64,000 bases of DNA from Desmodus rotundus (Eukaryota; Chordata; Mammalia; Chiroptera; Phyllostomidae), in assembly GCF_022682495.2 (NCBI RefSeq), contig NC_071397.1, positions 12,367,082 to 12,431,081 of the forward strand, read 5' to 3'. Every line of letters starts with the position of its first letter. Position 1 is the first letter of the stretch. The translations under genes and the position numbers were made by a program. The notes under the pieces are model-generated. The model saw only the letters and a program-made list of their open reading frames with translations. It did no database searches and was not told where the DNA came from. Below are positions 1-11,600 of the stretch, one piece after another.

Positions 1-329
1 TCAGTAAAGTAACCTCAAAAAATTGCAATCCTACAAGGTATGTTTTCTGACCTCAACGGAATTAAATTAGATTCCATAATAACATGAAGAAAAACCTTAA
101 ATATTTGGAAGTTGAGCAATACACTTCTAAAAAGAAGTCATAGCGTAAATGAGTGAGTGTACTGAACTGAAGGAAAATGAATCTATAACACGCCCAATTC
201 CGCAGTCCACAGCTAAGCAGTATTTAGAGGTAAGTTTATAGCCTTGAATGCCTGTCTTTGAGAGGCAGAATGGTTCAAAACCAATGATTTAATCTTCCTC
301 TTTAGGGAGCTTGTAAAAAGATGGAGAAA

Positions 330-1340
330 ATCCAAGGGAAGCAGAAGGTAGGAAATAGTAAAGATAAAGTTAGAATTAATGAAACAGGAGAAAACTAGAG
401 AAAATGAATAAAACCAAAATTTGTTTTTTAAAATATTAGTAAAATTGACAAGCCCTTAACAAAATTGATGAAGAAGAAAAAAGGAGCTAGCACAAATTAG
501 CAATGTCAGTAATAAAAGAGGGGCCATCACTATAGACCTGTATATATCAAAAAGATAGTAAGGGACTATTATGCCAATAAATTTAACAGTGGATAAAATG
601 CCAAATTCCTAAAAAGACAACTTATCAAAATGGATACAAAATCAAATGGATAATTTTAATAGTCATATCTATCACAAAAATTAATTTGTTATCAAAAACA
701 TCCCCACAAAGGAAACACCAAGTCTAAGTGATTTTACTGATTAGTTCTATCACTAAATGATTTTACTGAAAGAAGTGATTTTCACAAACTTTTACAGAAA
801 ACAGAGGAAAAAGAAACAACCTAACTGAATTTATGAGGCCAGTATAACACTACTACCAGAACCTTACAAAGAAACTAAAAGAAAATCATAAGCCAACCCC
901 TATGAATAAAAATTCCGTAACAAAATATTATCTAATTGAATTCAGCAGTATTTCAAAAGGATAATACACATGAGCAAGTGGAATTTGTTCCGGGAGCACA
1001 GCATTAGTTTGATATTTGAGAATCAATGTTACCCAAATTAATAGGGAAAAGAAAAAAGGAAAAACACGATAATAAATGTAGAAAAATCATTTAGCAAAAT
1101 TTACTACCTATTTATTATTCAAAACAAAACAACTCATCCAATTTGGAATAGAAGGGAACTTAAAGCTGATAACACACATAAACATATATAAAACATATAT
1201 CATCATATGTAATGCCACATCTGCATGCCACAAATCTGCAGCTAATATCATACTGAATTCTAACACCTACATATCATAAACCTACCACTAAAGGACTGAA
1301 TGATGAAATATTACATTTTTTCTCCTGAAATCAGGAACAA
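330..1340 (+). mobile_element. Old L1 ORF2 fragment
   Basis: The A-rich plus strand contains decayed L1 reverse-transcriptase-region phrases, such as the stretches around 500-600 and 840-960. No long open frame survives, and divergence is high, so this is an ancient (L1M-type) insertion. Boundaries are approximate. Confidence 0.55.
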
Positions 1341-1984
1341 GGTATCATACAGGACTTACTGTATATGATACCAAGAACTATCATAAACGTATAATAAAAT
1401 GGCATGGTGTGGACACACGGATAGACAGATGAACAGAATTGATGACCTTTATTAAACTGAAGAACCCACGTGTATGTGGCTGTATTAGACATCTCTTGTA
1501 TAACACCTCAGATTCACTGAACCCACCCTTTACCCCAGTCTCATCCTGGTTTAGACCAGCTTCCCAAAGACGCAACCTAACAACGCTTAGCCTCTTTCCT
1601 CCTGGCCCAGACACTATGGCACTGGGTACCAATGAGACCACATTTGGCACTTACGCATGAACTACCCAGGAGTAACTGGAGTTACTATCCATGTACTGCT
1701 CAACCAGCGGGGTTGGGAGCTGATGGGAAAATGCTTTGCTTCCCTCTTCCATTCCTCAGGCAGTCAGTTCTGAGATACATTTGATAAGGTTCCTCTGAAG
1801 GACCTGTGGGAACTGGCACTCATAACAGTGGCCAATTCCCTACCTCAGGTCTTATAGGCTTTCTCTACTTCTTTCCTCCATTCCCTGTCCCTCAGTCTCA
1901 TTTCTTGGGATCACTTCACAGATAAAGTAACAGGCCTTTGTCTCAGACGTGGCTTTTGGGAAACCCCAGGTTAAATAGTGGGTT

Positions 1985-2429
1985 CATATACTATATCCAA
2001 CAGAAAATGTATACAAATATGCACCAAAATACACATAAAAAATGCTCATAGCAGCATTACTCATATTATCATCAGATTGGAAACGAATGATCCAAATGCC
2101 AAAAACAATACATAAATTGTGGCATATTGATAATTGCATGAAGCAATAAAAATAAAGCACTGGATGAATCTCACACAATCTTGAGAGAACAGAGCCAAAC
2201 ACAAATGAATATGTATTGTAGATAAAATTTTAAAAGAGGGGAAGCATCTATTGTGTTGCTAGTCAGGGTAGTGTTACCTTCAGGCATGAGGTTGGAGAAG
2301 TGCTCGTAATTTTCCACCTTCTATTTCCTTTCTAAAGTGAAGTTACATGAATTTGTTCACTTACTGATAATTGGCCACATTTACAATTTATACACTGTTG
2401 GAGTATGTTTTACTTCAATAAAAAGGTTA
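1985..2429 (+). mobile_element. Old L1 3' end
   Basis: The sequence resembles the end of an ancient L1: a phrase like GCTCATAGCAGCATTACTC, then a spacer, and a terminal ACTTCAATAAAAAGGTTAA. The tail is immediately followed by the target-site duplication of the HAL1 element at 2441. Confidence 0.55.
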
Positions 2430-2440
2430 AGTAACAGTAC
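2430..2440. repeat. Target-site duplication, left of HAL1 copy A
   Basis: AGTAACAGTAC is repeated exactly at 4954-4964 on the other side of the element. Confidence 0.8.
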
Positions 2441-4953
2441 CTTTTTAATTTTTTATTGATTATGCTATTACATTTGTTCCAGTTTTTCCCCCTTTGCCCC
2501 CTCCACCCAGCGACTCCCACGCTCTCAGCAATCCTCCCCTTAGTTCATGTCCATGGGCCATGCATCTAACTTCGTTGGCAACTTGCCTACACTTGCTCTT
2601 AACATCCCCCTGACTATTTGGTAACCACCAATTTGTGCTTCTTAATCCCTGCACCTTCCCCCCCACTCCCCCAGAGCCCCCTCCGCACTGGCTACCATCC
2701 CAATGTTCTCCATATCTATGATTCTGTTTCCATTCTGCTTGTTTGCTTAGTTTGTTTTTTAGATTCAGTTGTTAATAGTCATGTATTTTTGCCATTTTAA
2801 TGTTCATAGTTTCAATCTTCTTCTTTTTCTTAAATAAGTCCCTTCAGCCTTTCATATAATAATGATGATGAACCCCTATAGTTTTACCTTGTCTGGGAAG
2901 CACTTTATCTGCCCTTCGATTCTAAATGATAGCTTTGCTGGTTAGAGTCATCTTGGATGTAGGTCCTTGCTTTCATCACTTTGAATACTTCTTGCCAATC
3001 CCTTCTAGCCTGTAAAGTATCTTTAGAGAAATCAGCTGACAGTCTTATGGGAACTCCTTTGCAGGTAATTATCTGCTTTTTTCTTGCTGCTTTTAAGATT
3101 ATACCTTTGGTATTTTAATTATGATGTGTCTTGGCGTGGTCTTCTTTGCATCCATCTTGTTTGGGATTGTCTGCACTTCCTGGACTTATATGTCTATTTC
3201 CTTCACCAAATTAGGGAAGCTTTCTTTCATTATATTTTCAAATAGATTTCTAGTTCCTTGCTCTTTCTCTTCTCCTTCTGGCACCACTATGATGTGAATG
3301 TTGGAACATTTGAAGTTGTCCCAGGGACTCCTTACACTATCCTCAGCTTTCTGGAATCTTTTTTTTCATCTTGCAGTACTGATTGTCTTTTTCTTCCTTA
3401 TGTTCCAAATAATTGATTTGATCGTTGGTTTCATCCACTCCACTGTTGATTCCTTATAAATTGTTCTTTATTTCAATTAGTGTATCCTTCATTTCTGCCT
3501 GGGTCTTTTTTATGCTGTTGAAAGTACCCACTGAGTTCCTTGAGCATCCTTATAGCCAGTGTTTTAAACTCTGTATCTGACAGATCACTTATCTCCAGTT
3601 TGTTCAGTTCTTCTTCTGGAGTTTTGTTCTGTCCTTTCATTTGGGCCACGTTTCCTTGTCTCCTCACTTTGGCAGCCTCCCTGTGTTTGTTTCTGTGTAT
3701 TGGGTAGAGCTGCTTTGACTCCATGTCTTGGCAGCATGACCTAATGTAGTAGGTGTCCTATAGGTTACAGTGGCACAGCCTCCCCTATCACCCAAGCTGG
3801 GCACTTGAGGTGCTCCCTCTATGTGGGCTGAGCACTCCCTGCTCTTATAGATGAGTTTGATTGCTGTCAGCAAGTCAATGGGAGGGATTTACCCAGTCCA
3901 GACAGCTGATAGAACTGGCTATGACTCCTGGCCAGCAATCACCTCCCTCTCTGGCTTGTGGAGATGGTTAGGTCATGCTCCAACGTGGTCTGTAACTGTC
4001 CGCTGGGTACTCAGGCTCTGGGGTTTCCTCAGTGGTTTAGGCTAAGGTCAGCCTTCACCTGTTTTCTGTCTGGGGCCCCTTGGTGTAATCTATAAATCGA
4101 CTTGCACATGGCTGTTGCTAGTGCGGGGCCTGGGGCCACTCAGCGAGAGGGATGGGGGCTGGCTCCAGCTGTTGCTTATTTGAGCAGATTTAGGATGGTG
4201 TGAGGCCTGCACCTGGCCTAGCCTTTCATATGGAAAAGCCTCAGTCACCAGCTTAGATGGGCTTGTAAATTGGATGGGGTGGACCCTTGGGTAATCGTTC
4301 GGTTGGGCTTACCGTATGAGCCAGGTTGATGGAGATTCAGATATGGTGCTCCCACACTGTGGCTCCATTGCAGAGGAGAGCTCAGAAAAGGTACAATGGC
4401 TGCTGTCTGCAGCTCTGTCTGGGCGGAAGCTGCCCCCCAGCTCTCACCCTAGTGCTAGACACTTCCGTTCCCCTCCACATGCTACTGGTGCCCTTCCAGA
4501 TGCTGCCCATTGCTGGAGCCCCAAATATGTGAGTCTGGGTAAGTCCATGCGCAGTGTGAGGCCCTTTAGAAGAGGCCTGAGAATCCCAGTTTCCTCTACC
4601 AACCCAACCACCAGTGGTTTTTACAGCCAGAAGTTATGGGGACTTATCTTCCTGGCACTGGAACCCTGGGCTGGGTGGTCTGGTGTGGGGCTGTTCCCGA
4701 GATACCCTGTTTTATAGCCACCAAATGTGGGTTGGGGACCAGCTGGTTCCACGCCTGCATGGTTCTACCCCTCCACCCTTCCTACCCATCTGGATGAATG
4801 CAGTTTCTTTAATTCCTTAGTTGGTCTTCAGCACGGCTCAATTTTCTGATGGTTCTGAGTGCTGTACGTTCTATAGTTTAGCTGTAATTTTGATGTGGTT
4901 GTGCGAGGCGGTGAGCGCATTTACCTACCCCTCCATCTCGACTGGAATTCCTC
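2441..4953 (-). mobile_element. HAL1 (half-L1) retrotransposon, copy A
   Basis: The element is on the minus strand. Its 5' end is at 4953 (CCAGTCGAGATGGAGG), followed by a GC-richer 5' region of about 1.2 kb. A degraded ORF1 runs from about 3640 down to 2840, with MKGQNKTPEEELNK and ISDLSDTEFKTLAIRML recognisable at its start. A short 3' region follows, ending in the motif AATAGCATAATCAATAAAAAA (plus-strand reverse complement at 2441-2475). No ORF2 exists between ORF1 and the 3' end. An 11-bp duplication, AGTAACAGTAC, flanks it at 2430-2440 and 4954-4964. The element is 2513 bp, longer than copies B and C because of its 5' region. Confidence 0.8.
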
Positions 4954-4964
4954 AGTAACAGTAC

Positions 4965-5488
4965 ATTGTACCAAGAAACAGAACAAGAACTTCAGACAAA
5001 AAAACTTTGAATGTGAAAAAAAAAAGACTAAGGTGTGGAAGATGAAGACTCTTAAATGGTGTAACAAAAAGAAAAGTTGGAAAGTATCAAGAGATGAACA
5101 ATCAACGAATTTAAAAGGTTCAACATCCAACTAATATGAGAGCCAAAAAGGGTAAACAGAAAATGAATTAAAGGAAAATGTAAACTAAAAAAAAAAGAAT
5201 TTGCTAGAAAAAAAAGAGATACAAGCCTTTAAAATGAAAGGGACCCCTAAGGGGCAAGAGGAGTATCCTTAGATAGTAAGTGTAAAATTTCAGGGAACTG
5301 AGGACTTTATGAAAGGAGGAGGGGTAGGGAGCGGGTAGGTGCAGAGGCACGGAGAAACACAAAGTGGCACAAGATTTCCCAGTAGCAACCCTGACCCCCT
5401 TTGCAGATGGTGACCAAGTTAAGAGATATCAGTACATTTCCTTGTACAGAGTCGCATTGTTCCAGTTTTATTGGTTTTGATTTGCAGT
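4965..5488. other. Unassigned A-rich sequence
   Basis: I see no gene. The stretch around 4970-5230 is very A-rich with poly(A) runs and may be an old retroelement tail, but no family is recognisable. Confidence 0.3.
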
Positions 5489-5600
5489 CCCTGCCTGTTG
5501 TGGACCGGATTGTGTGCCCTCAAAATTCATTATGTTGAAGTCCTAAACCCCTAACTGGATCAGGATACTTGGGTCCTGCTGCCAACTTACACTAAAACGT
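5489..5600 (+). mobile_element. MLT1-type LTR fragment (ERVL-MaLR)
   Basis: The phrase TGTTGAAGTCCTAAACCCC preceded by GGATTGTGTGCCC is the 5' part of an MLT1-like solitary LTR. Only about 110 bp is recognisable. Confidence 0.5.
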
Positions 5601-6589
5601 CACACAAGGCACCTCACAGCTTTTTTTGAACGGTCCCTAAGGCCCCTCCTGGCTTAATGCTTCCTGAGTGTGTCACCTTAATGAACAGCTGAAAAGATGA
5701 GAACTAGAGGAGCTGGGATCTTCATTAGATTTTTCTAGAAATGACAGGGTCTTGTCAGAAACTGAAACTAATAATAGGATCCTAGTTTTACCTCAAGAGG
5801 TCAGAAAGCATTTTGAAAAGCAACTTTAAATTTACTTGTAGGAATTCTAAATCAAAACAGCAGATGACAAAGGGAGAAATCGCAAAGCACATAGTAAGAA
5901 AAATCTTAACTGAGTCATTGTACAAAATAGGTGCTGGAGGATGTTGAACAAAAGTGATGGAATAGGGAAAAGTTAATTCCTCTGACCTTCTAAAAAGTCT
6001 TATTTACAATTAGGTTGGCTAGTCTAAATTTCATTTCTATGTGCTATTTTTTTGTTAACTGCATACAAAGTATGACCACGAAGAGAAGCAGGTAAAGCCT
6101 AAACAAGAAAGTTTATCAAAGGATGATGAGTGACTAGATTTTCCCAGCAAACTTTAAAATTTTATTTTCCTTCAGGTGAGCTCTCCTAGTATTTCACAGG
6201 AGAAGAATTATCAGCAAATAAAAGAAATCATTCAATAATCAAATGTTTGTATCAGGATTTTAATGATTTCATCAAAGTTACAGAATTTACTTTGTTCTCA
6301 CTATTAAGGTAACAGCACCTTCTAAAATGAATTTAATGAAACAGTTTGATTAAATGTACAGATAGCACTTAAATAGTCATGAAGAGACCAATTTCCTTTC
6401 AGTCATTCTATTGGCATCTCAGTAATGCAGGTAAGTCCATAGCTGCAAAGCAAGCCAAAGTGACCGGTCCCATTTCTGGAATGTCTAACCCAGAGTTCAG
6501 ACTTCTTGGGTTTGCTACCTGCCATCTAACTTCTTAGCCTTTTAATCCGTAGTACATTTCCAGGGACTCTGTTCTAACCTATTACGAGG
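5601..6589. other. Unique intergenic sequence
   Basis: AT-rich sequence with no credible open frame and no repeat that I recognise. Confidence 0.4.
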
Positions 6590-8250
6590 TTGTATAATAA
6601 AATGAGAGGTGCTAACATTTTTTATTGGCATCATTTTAGAAATAATTCACCCAGCTCATTTTAGGAGCCCTTAAATTCAATGGTAGTTTTAACCATGCCG
6701 CTTTTGTCCTGTACATCTAATTTATCCTTTCTTTCTAAAATATATTTCCCGTTTTTCCTGTCCAGTTGGTGCATATTTAACATGAAATCACAGTGTTTTC
6801 TATGGGCCATGTGGTTCTGTTGGTTTCTATTTTCTTCAAGGAAAGCTGTTCTTTGCAGGGCTCCCTCTTTCCCCTGAGAAACCATAGGCAATACCACCCT
6901 CTCTCCAACCCAACTACTTAAAAGAACCAAAACACAGCTCCAGGTGGTTGGAAGGAGAGGAGCCGAGATGACCAGGCAGGTGAAAAACTACCCAGAAAGT
7001 CAAGTCTGCTTGTGAACTTGGATTCGTCTTTGATTCCACCGAGCACCTGGGGAAGGGCAAATATTCTAATATTTCATGGAACAAGGCTGTAATCCAGCCT
7101 CCTCTTGTTTCAACACCGGTTACTTCTAAGCGTTATTTTGCTAGTTTTTGCCATCAGGCACCTTTAGCACTGCACCGTGGACAACGATGGTCCTGCCTAA
7201 TTTTTTTCCCTACGCTCCACACACCTCCTGTCAAGGACTCAGTGGCCTACATTTTATGTAAGAGTTTATGCTAATTCTGGATCTCCAAATATTCACATGT
7301 AAAAGATGCTTTTCTCTGTTACTATGTGTTACCGGAAATGAAACAAACATTGTTTTTATCTAATTTGATTTTTAATGGAATTCATAATGATTTAGTTTTC
7401 AAAAGAGCAGATAATGACAGAACAAGAGAAAACATTGCTGAGATGATGCCCGATTGCCAATACTCAAGCCAGTGTTGGACTACAGAGGTAAGAAATGTAT
7501 AGTCATGGTGTCAAAAAATTAAGAGTAAAATGACCAACCGGGAAATAGCAATCATGAAGTTTATGACAGAAAGAATCGGCTTAGAATGAATCTGCCAGTA
7601 TTTGTGAGAAAATGAAGTGAAAACCCCAGTCCCTTGGAAAGAAGTAGGACAAGGAATGCCCAGACACAGCCTGTTGTCAGGACCGAAGCTCTCCAAAGTT
7701 CGATGCACAAAGGTCATCCCATTCAACGTTCAACAGTTTTCACTTTGTTCTAGCTCTCCCAATGTAAGTAAACTTCCTGCGTTGTTCAGGAATTATCAGA
7801 AATGTCATTTGGTTTGAATGACAACCAAGTACTGTGACATGGGCATAAAAAGTTGTCTTTTTCAACCAGGTTATAAGACCTAATTGTCAATAAAGTGCAT
7901 TTCACATAAAAGTACCCATTAGGAGAGGAATTTAAAGTGCAATATATAAAGTACTTCAAATAGTGCAAAGTTGCTAAATATATACATTATATGTGCTGAG
8001 TCGAAATAAAGCAGGATCTTCTCTCTCTGTAAGCCAGACAGAACAACGCAAACATACTCCCACATTTCTAACACTTTGCAGACATGTGTAGGTTGGTCCA
8101 TCTGTGTGGGCATGTGCACAAGGAAAGGCTGTGCCTGCATATGTATGTAACTACCTGCTAATGGTCTGTGCAAATGTCTGAAGGTGGTTTCCTAGAATTT
8201 GAAACCTTTAAACACTGACAGAATTACGTGACCTCCACTCCTAAGTAGCT
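6590..8250 (-). other. ENPP5: Possible ENPP5 3'UTR
   Basis: The stretch downstream of the stop codon is largely unique sequence. On the minus strand the first clear AATAAA signal I see is at 6621-6626 (TTTATT on plus), about 1.6 kb after the stop. A shorter UTR using a variant signal, for instance near 7371, is equally possible. The end is not determined by sequence alone. Confidence 0.3.
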
Positions 8251-8678
8251 TTAGGCTTGTAATAGTGGTTGAACTATTTCAGCCTGCATATCTGGTAAGG
8301 CAGGTATTTGACTGCGGATTAAATGTTTAACAAAAATTATAAAAAATACAATAACTAGGATGCTACCGAGAGAGACCCCTATGAAATGAGCGTATGACTC
8401 TTCTGGCTCATATTCTCCTGGTTTGGCACTACCGTGGAGGAGTGTAGTATTGTGGGCGTAAGGCAGTGCCCTTGCAGCCTCTGAACTGAGCAGGTCCTGG
8501 ACGTTCCTGAGCGACCCGTTGTGTGGCATGGCAGGGATGTCGAGAAGGTGGCAGAGTAGTGGGTACAGATCTGTGGAGTTCATGGCTTCTCTTGTGAAAT
8601 TCTTTCTGAAGGCAGGTCCGTGGGCTAAAAACAGCGGATGCATTTCTGCTAACACATTATCGTAACCATGGTTGCCTA
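8251..8678 (-). CDS. ENPP5: ENPP5 last coding exon (exon 4), residues 336-477 and stop
   Basis: The minus-strand acceptor TCTTTACAG ends at 8679. The exon starts TAGGCAAC, completing Leu336 and giving GNHGYDN with the last metal-binding His (339). It runs through the rest of the catalytic domain, a juxtamembrane stretch and the transmembrane helix, and ends in PLLQA with stop TAA at 8251-8253. An open frame reads upstream to 8697, but that part is intronic. Confidence 0.95.
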
Positions 8679-11600
8679 CTGTAAAGATAAGATACACGGA
8701 AGGTTAGCCAACCAGAAGGCATGAAAGCAGAAATAACTGTTGTACTGTCAAAGTCTGAACAAGTAAATGCAATTTTTATCCAATTTGACTTTTAAAATAG
8801 TCTTTCACAGACAATCTTTTCTGTTGTCAACATCACAATTCACTTCAGGAACTGAAAAGGCAGATCACTGCAAAGGGCGCTCACAGGCCAATGCTACCAA
8901 GCAGCACAGGAGGGAGGGTGAAGAGCAAAGCTGAGCCAAGTCAAGGGAAAAGGGAACGAACATTTTTTTGGAGGCAGGCGAACTACTTGTTAGGTACCTA
9001 CTATGTTCTAATGATTGTTCTAACAGGTGCTCTTAGTCACAAAGACAACAGATCCATAGTTACTAACGGAAGGGGAGAAACAATAGATAAAGCAAAACAA
9101 AAGACCCCCCCAAAACCAAACCTCTAGTTATAGTTACAATCTACTATCGGAAAATCAAGGTCAGGACTTGAGGGTAAAATCTTGACTTTTGTGGTTCAGA
9201 TCAGTATCCAACTTGGCACCACGTGCCTTGGCAGGGGCACAAAAACGAAAAACTTGAGGAGTCTTCTGACTTACCAAGTGATACAAAGTCAAAGGATGAA
9301 AACTGCAGAATCAAAGCTGCACTTTACTTATTTGGTGATGGCACTGTGAATTTTTATGTTACTTTTCAGTTACTGCTTGCACTCAACATTTTTCTGTAGT
9401 TAGTTTCCGGTGTACAGCACAGTGGATACACGTACATACAGATTACAAAGTGTTCCCTTCGATAATGCGAGAGCCCACCTGGTACCATGGATAGATATTA
9501 CAATGTTGTCAACTATATTCCCCGTGATAAAAGCTGCATTGTAAAGGCACGTGTGCTGAGCATGGTATCTGGGGCAAAGGGGAAGAAGCTACTGTTGATG
9601 GCAACCTGAGAAAACACACAGACTTTATTCTAAAGGTGGTGAAGACAGTGGCTAGCAGATCAGTCTTTAGTACCTATATTGCTATGGGGAAATATGCCAT
9701 GGGAATACAACATTAAAAAAACAATAATCCGAAATCAATTTCTCTGCAAAGTCATGAACTGACCCTTAGTCATCTCCTCGAAGCAATTCCAAATCTGCCT
9801 GGCCAAATCCATAAAAAAAGAAAGTCCTAATGCCATGATTCTTTTGCATTTATTCAAGTAAAAATAATGCTGGGTTTATGAAATCATCTGTAATTATTTG
9901 CCAGGGACTATGCAATTCTATGGAATTCTTTGAGAACATCAACATTGGGACATAGGCCGTTACCTAATTGGTAATTGATGGGATCATCATTCATTTCTGT
10001 AAGAACTTGGGTCATGAAGGCAAAGGCCATTCTCCCAAATCCCACTTTTTACTAGAAAATCCGATTTGAAATGAAACCATTATGACTTACAAAACCTTCC
10101 CCAGGGAGAGGGGCTTTGTTTCCTAGGGCAGCCCTCCCAGAAGTGCTCGACCCCCTTGGGAATATTTAACAGCGGATGCTTGAGGGCAGCGGTTCTCAGA
10201 CTTCAACGTGTCTTCCACTCCTCGGGGCACATGTAAAATCACAGAGTGCTGGGCTTTGCCCTCCCGGCTTCTATCAGGAGATCTGGGCTGGGCTCTAGAA
10301 TTTGCCTTTCTAACAATTTCCCAGGTAATTCGGTTGCTGCCGGTCCAGGGAGCACACTTTGAGAACCTCTGCTTTTGAACATCAGGCTTAATCTCTTGCA
10401 GAACTCAGGCTGAGGAGAAGAGTAGTGGTCAATATTTAATTATTTCGTTGAATAAATGAACATGATGTAGTATAAACAGGAGCATTATTAAGGTTCTCTC
10501 TCAAAAATAGGTGTGACTAACCTACTGCACAATTGTAGATCACCAACCCAAATCGAAAGAGGCCCCTTACATCACATGAACTGTACACCTCTGAGCAACT
10601 CCTCTAACGTAAGAGCTGACTGCACGTCACGTGAAAATTGGAACAGGTAAAGGTGGCGATCGTTCTCATGTGATTAAATATCGTTTTACAGGTCACTATC
10701 TGTATGAGATAGCAGCTTTTAGGACTAGAAACCATGTACACGTACAAATTACACAATGGCATACAAGCTGTTATATGAATTCCGTGTGCATTACAAGCGT
10801 CACTGACAGGCAACTGCTTTTCTTTTCCTCAATAAACGTGCCAGGAACCTAATGGAAACAAATCTCGGTGAACTGTGAACTGCTCGGCAGTGTGTGCTAC
10901 TACCTCATCCACCAGAGCCCATGCCAACAGAGGGGGATTGAATATGGGGACTAGTCATAAAAGTGTTGAAGAGCAGAGAAGCACACGGTGATTAGGAACA
11001 GTGGGAACTTCCTATGGGCCCCAGGGCTGGAGGGACAGAGGTTTTTCTTAGTAAGAGCTGAGGCCACAGGAACAGTTGTCCAGAGGGAGCTGGGATCACA
11101 GAGGACATGAAGCCACTGTTAGGCACACAGCCTAAGGCAGAAAGTAGGGAGCAAATACGCTGGGTGTGAAAGTGTCCCACTGGGCAAACCTGACCAGAAA
11201 CCAGTTCACAAAGCAGCCGAGGAATTTACCGTGTTTTGCTGTGCGTAATGCGCTCCTGTGTGTAATGTGCACGCGTAACATTCTGTGCGCTTTATACACG
11301 GGATTATTGTACCCCTGGTATGTGACATTATAACCATGTATAATGTGCGTCCTTATTTTCCGCTCAAAAATCTGGGCAAAAAAGTACGCATTAGATACGG
11401 CAAAATGCAGTAAGGCTGGAGGGTGATACAAAGCAGAGCAGGGAGTTTGAGAGCAAACACGCAAACAGCAGACACAATGAAGATGAGTAAAATCCTGTCG
11501 ATGGCATTTCCATTTGGCTAGCTTGTTAAAAGTGGTATAAGAAGAAACATTACACATTAAGGAGGGCAGAAAGTGCCCCGTTTTGCATGTTTGAATTTTA

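Noticed and set aside
1..8250. Search for ENPP4, expected left neighbour
   Set aside because: No ENPP4-like exon or motif seen; it probably lies beyond the left edge.
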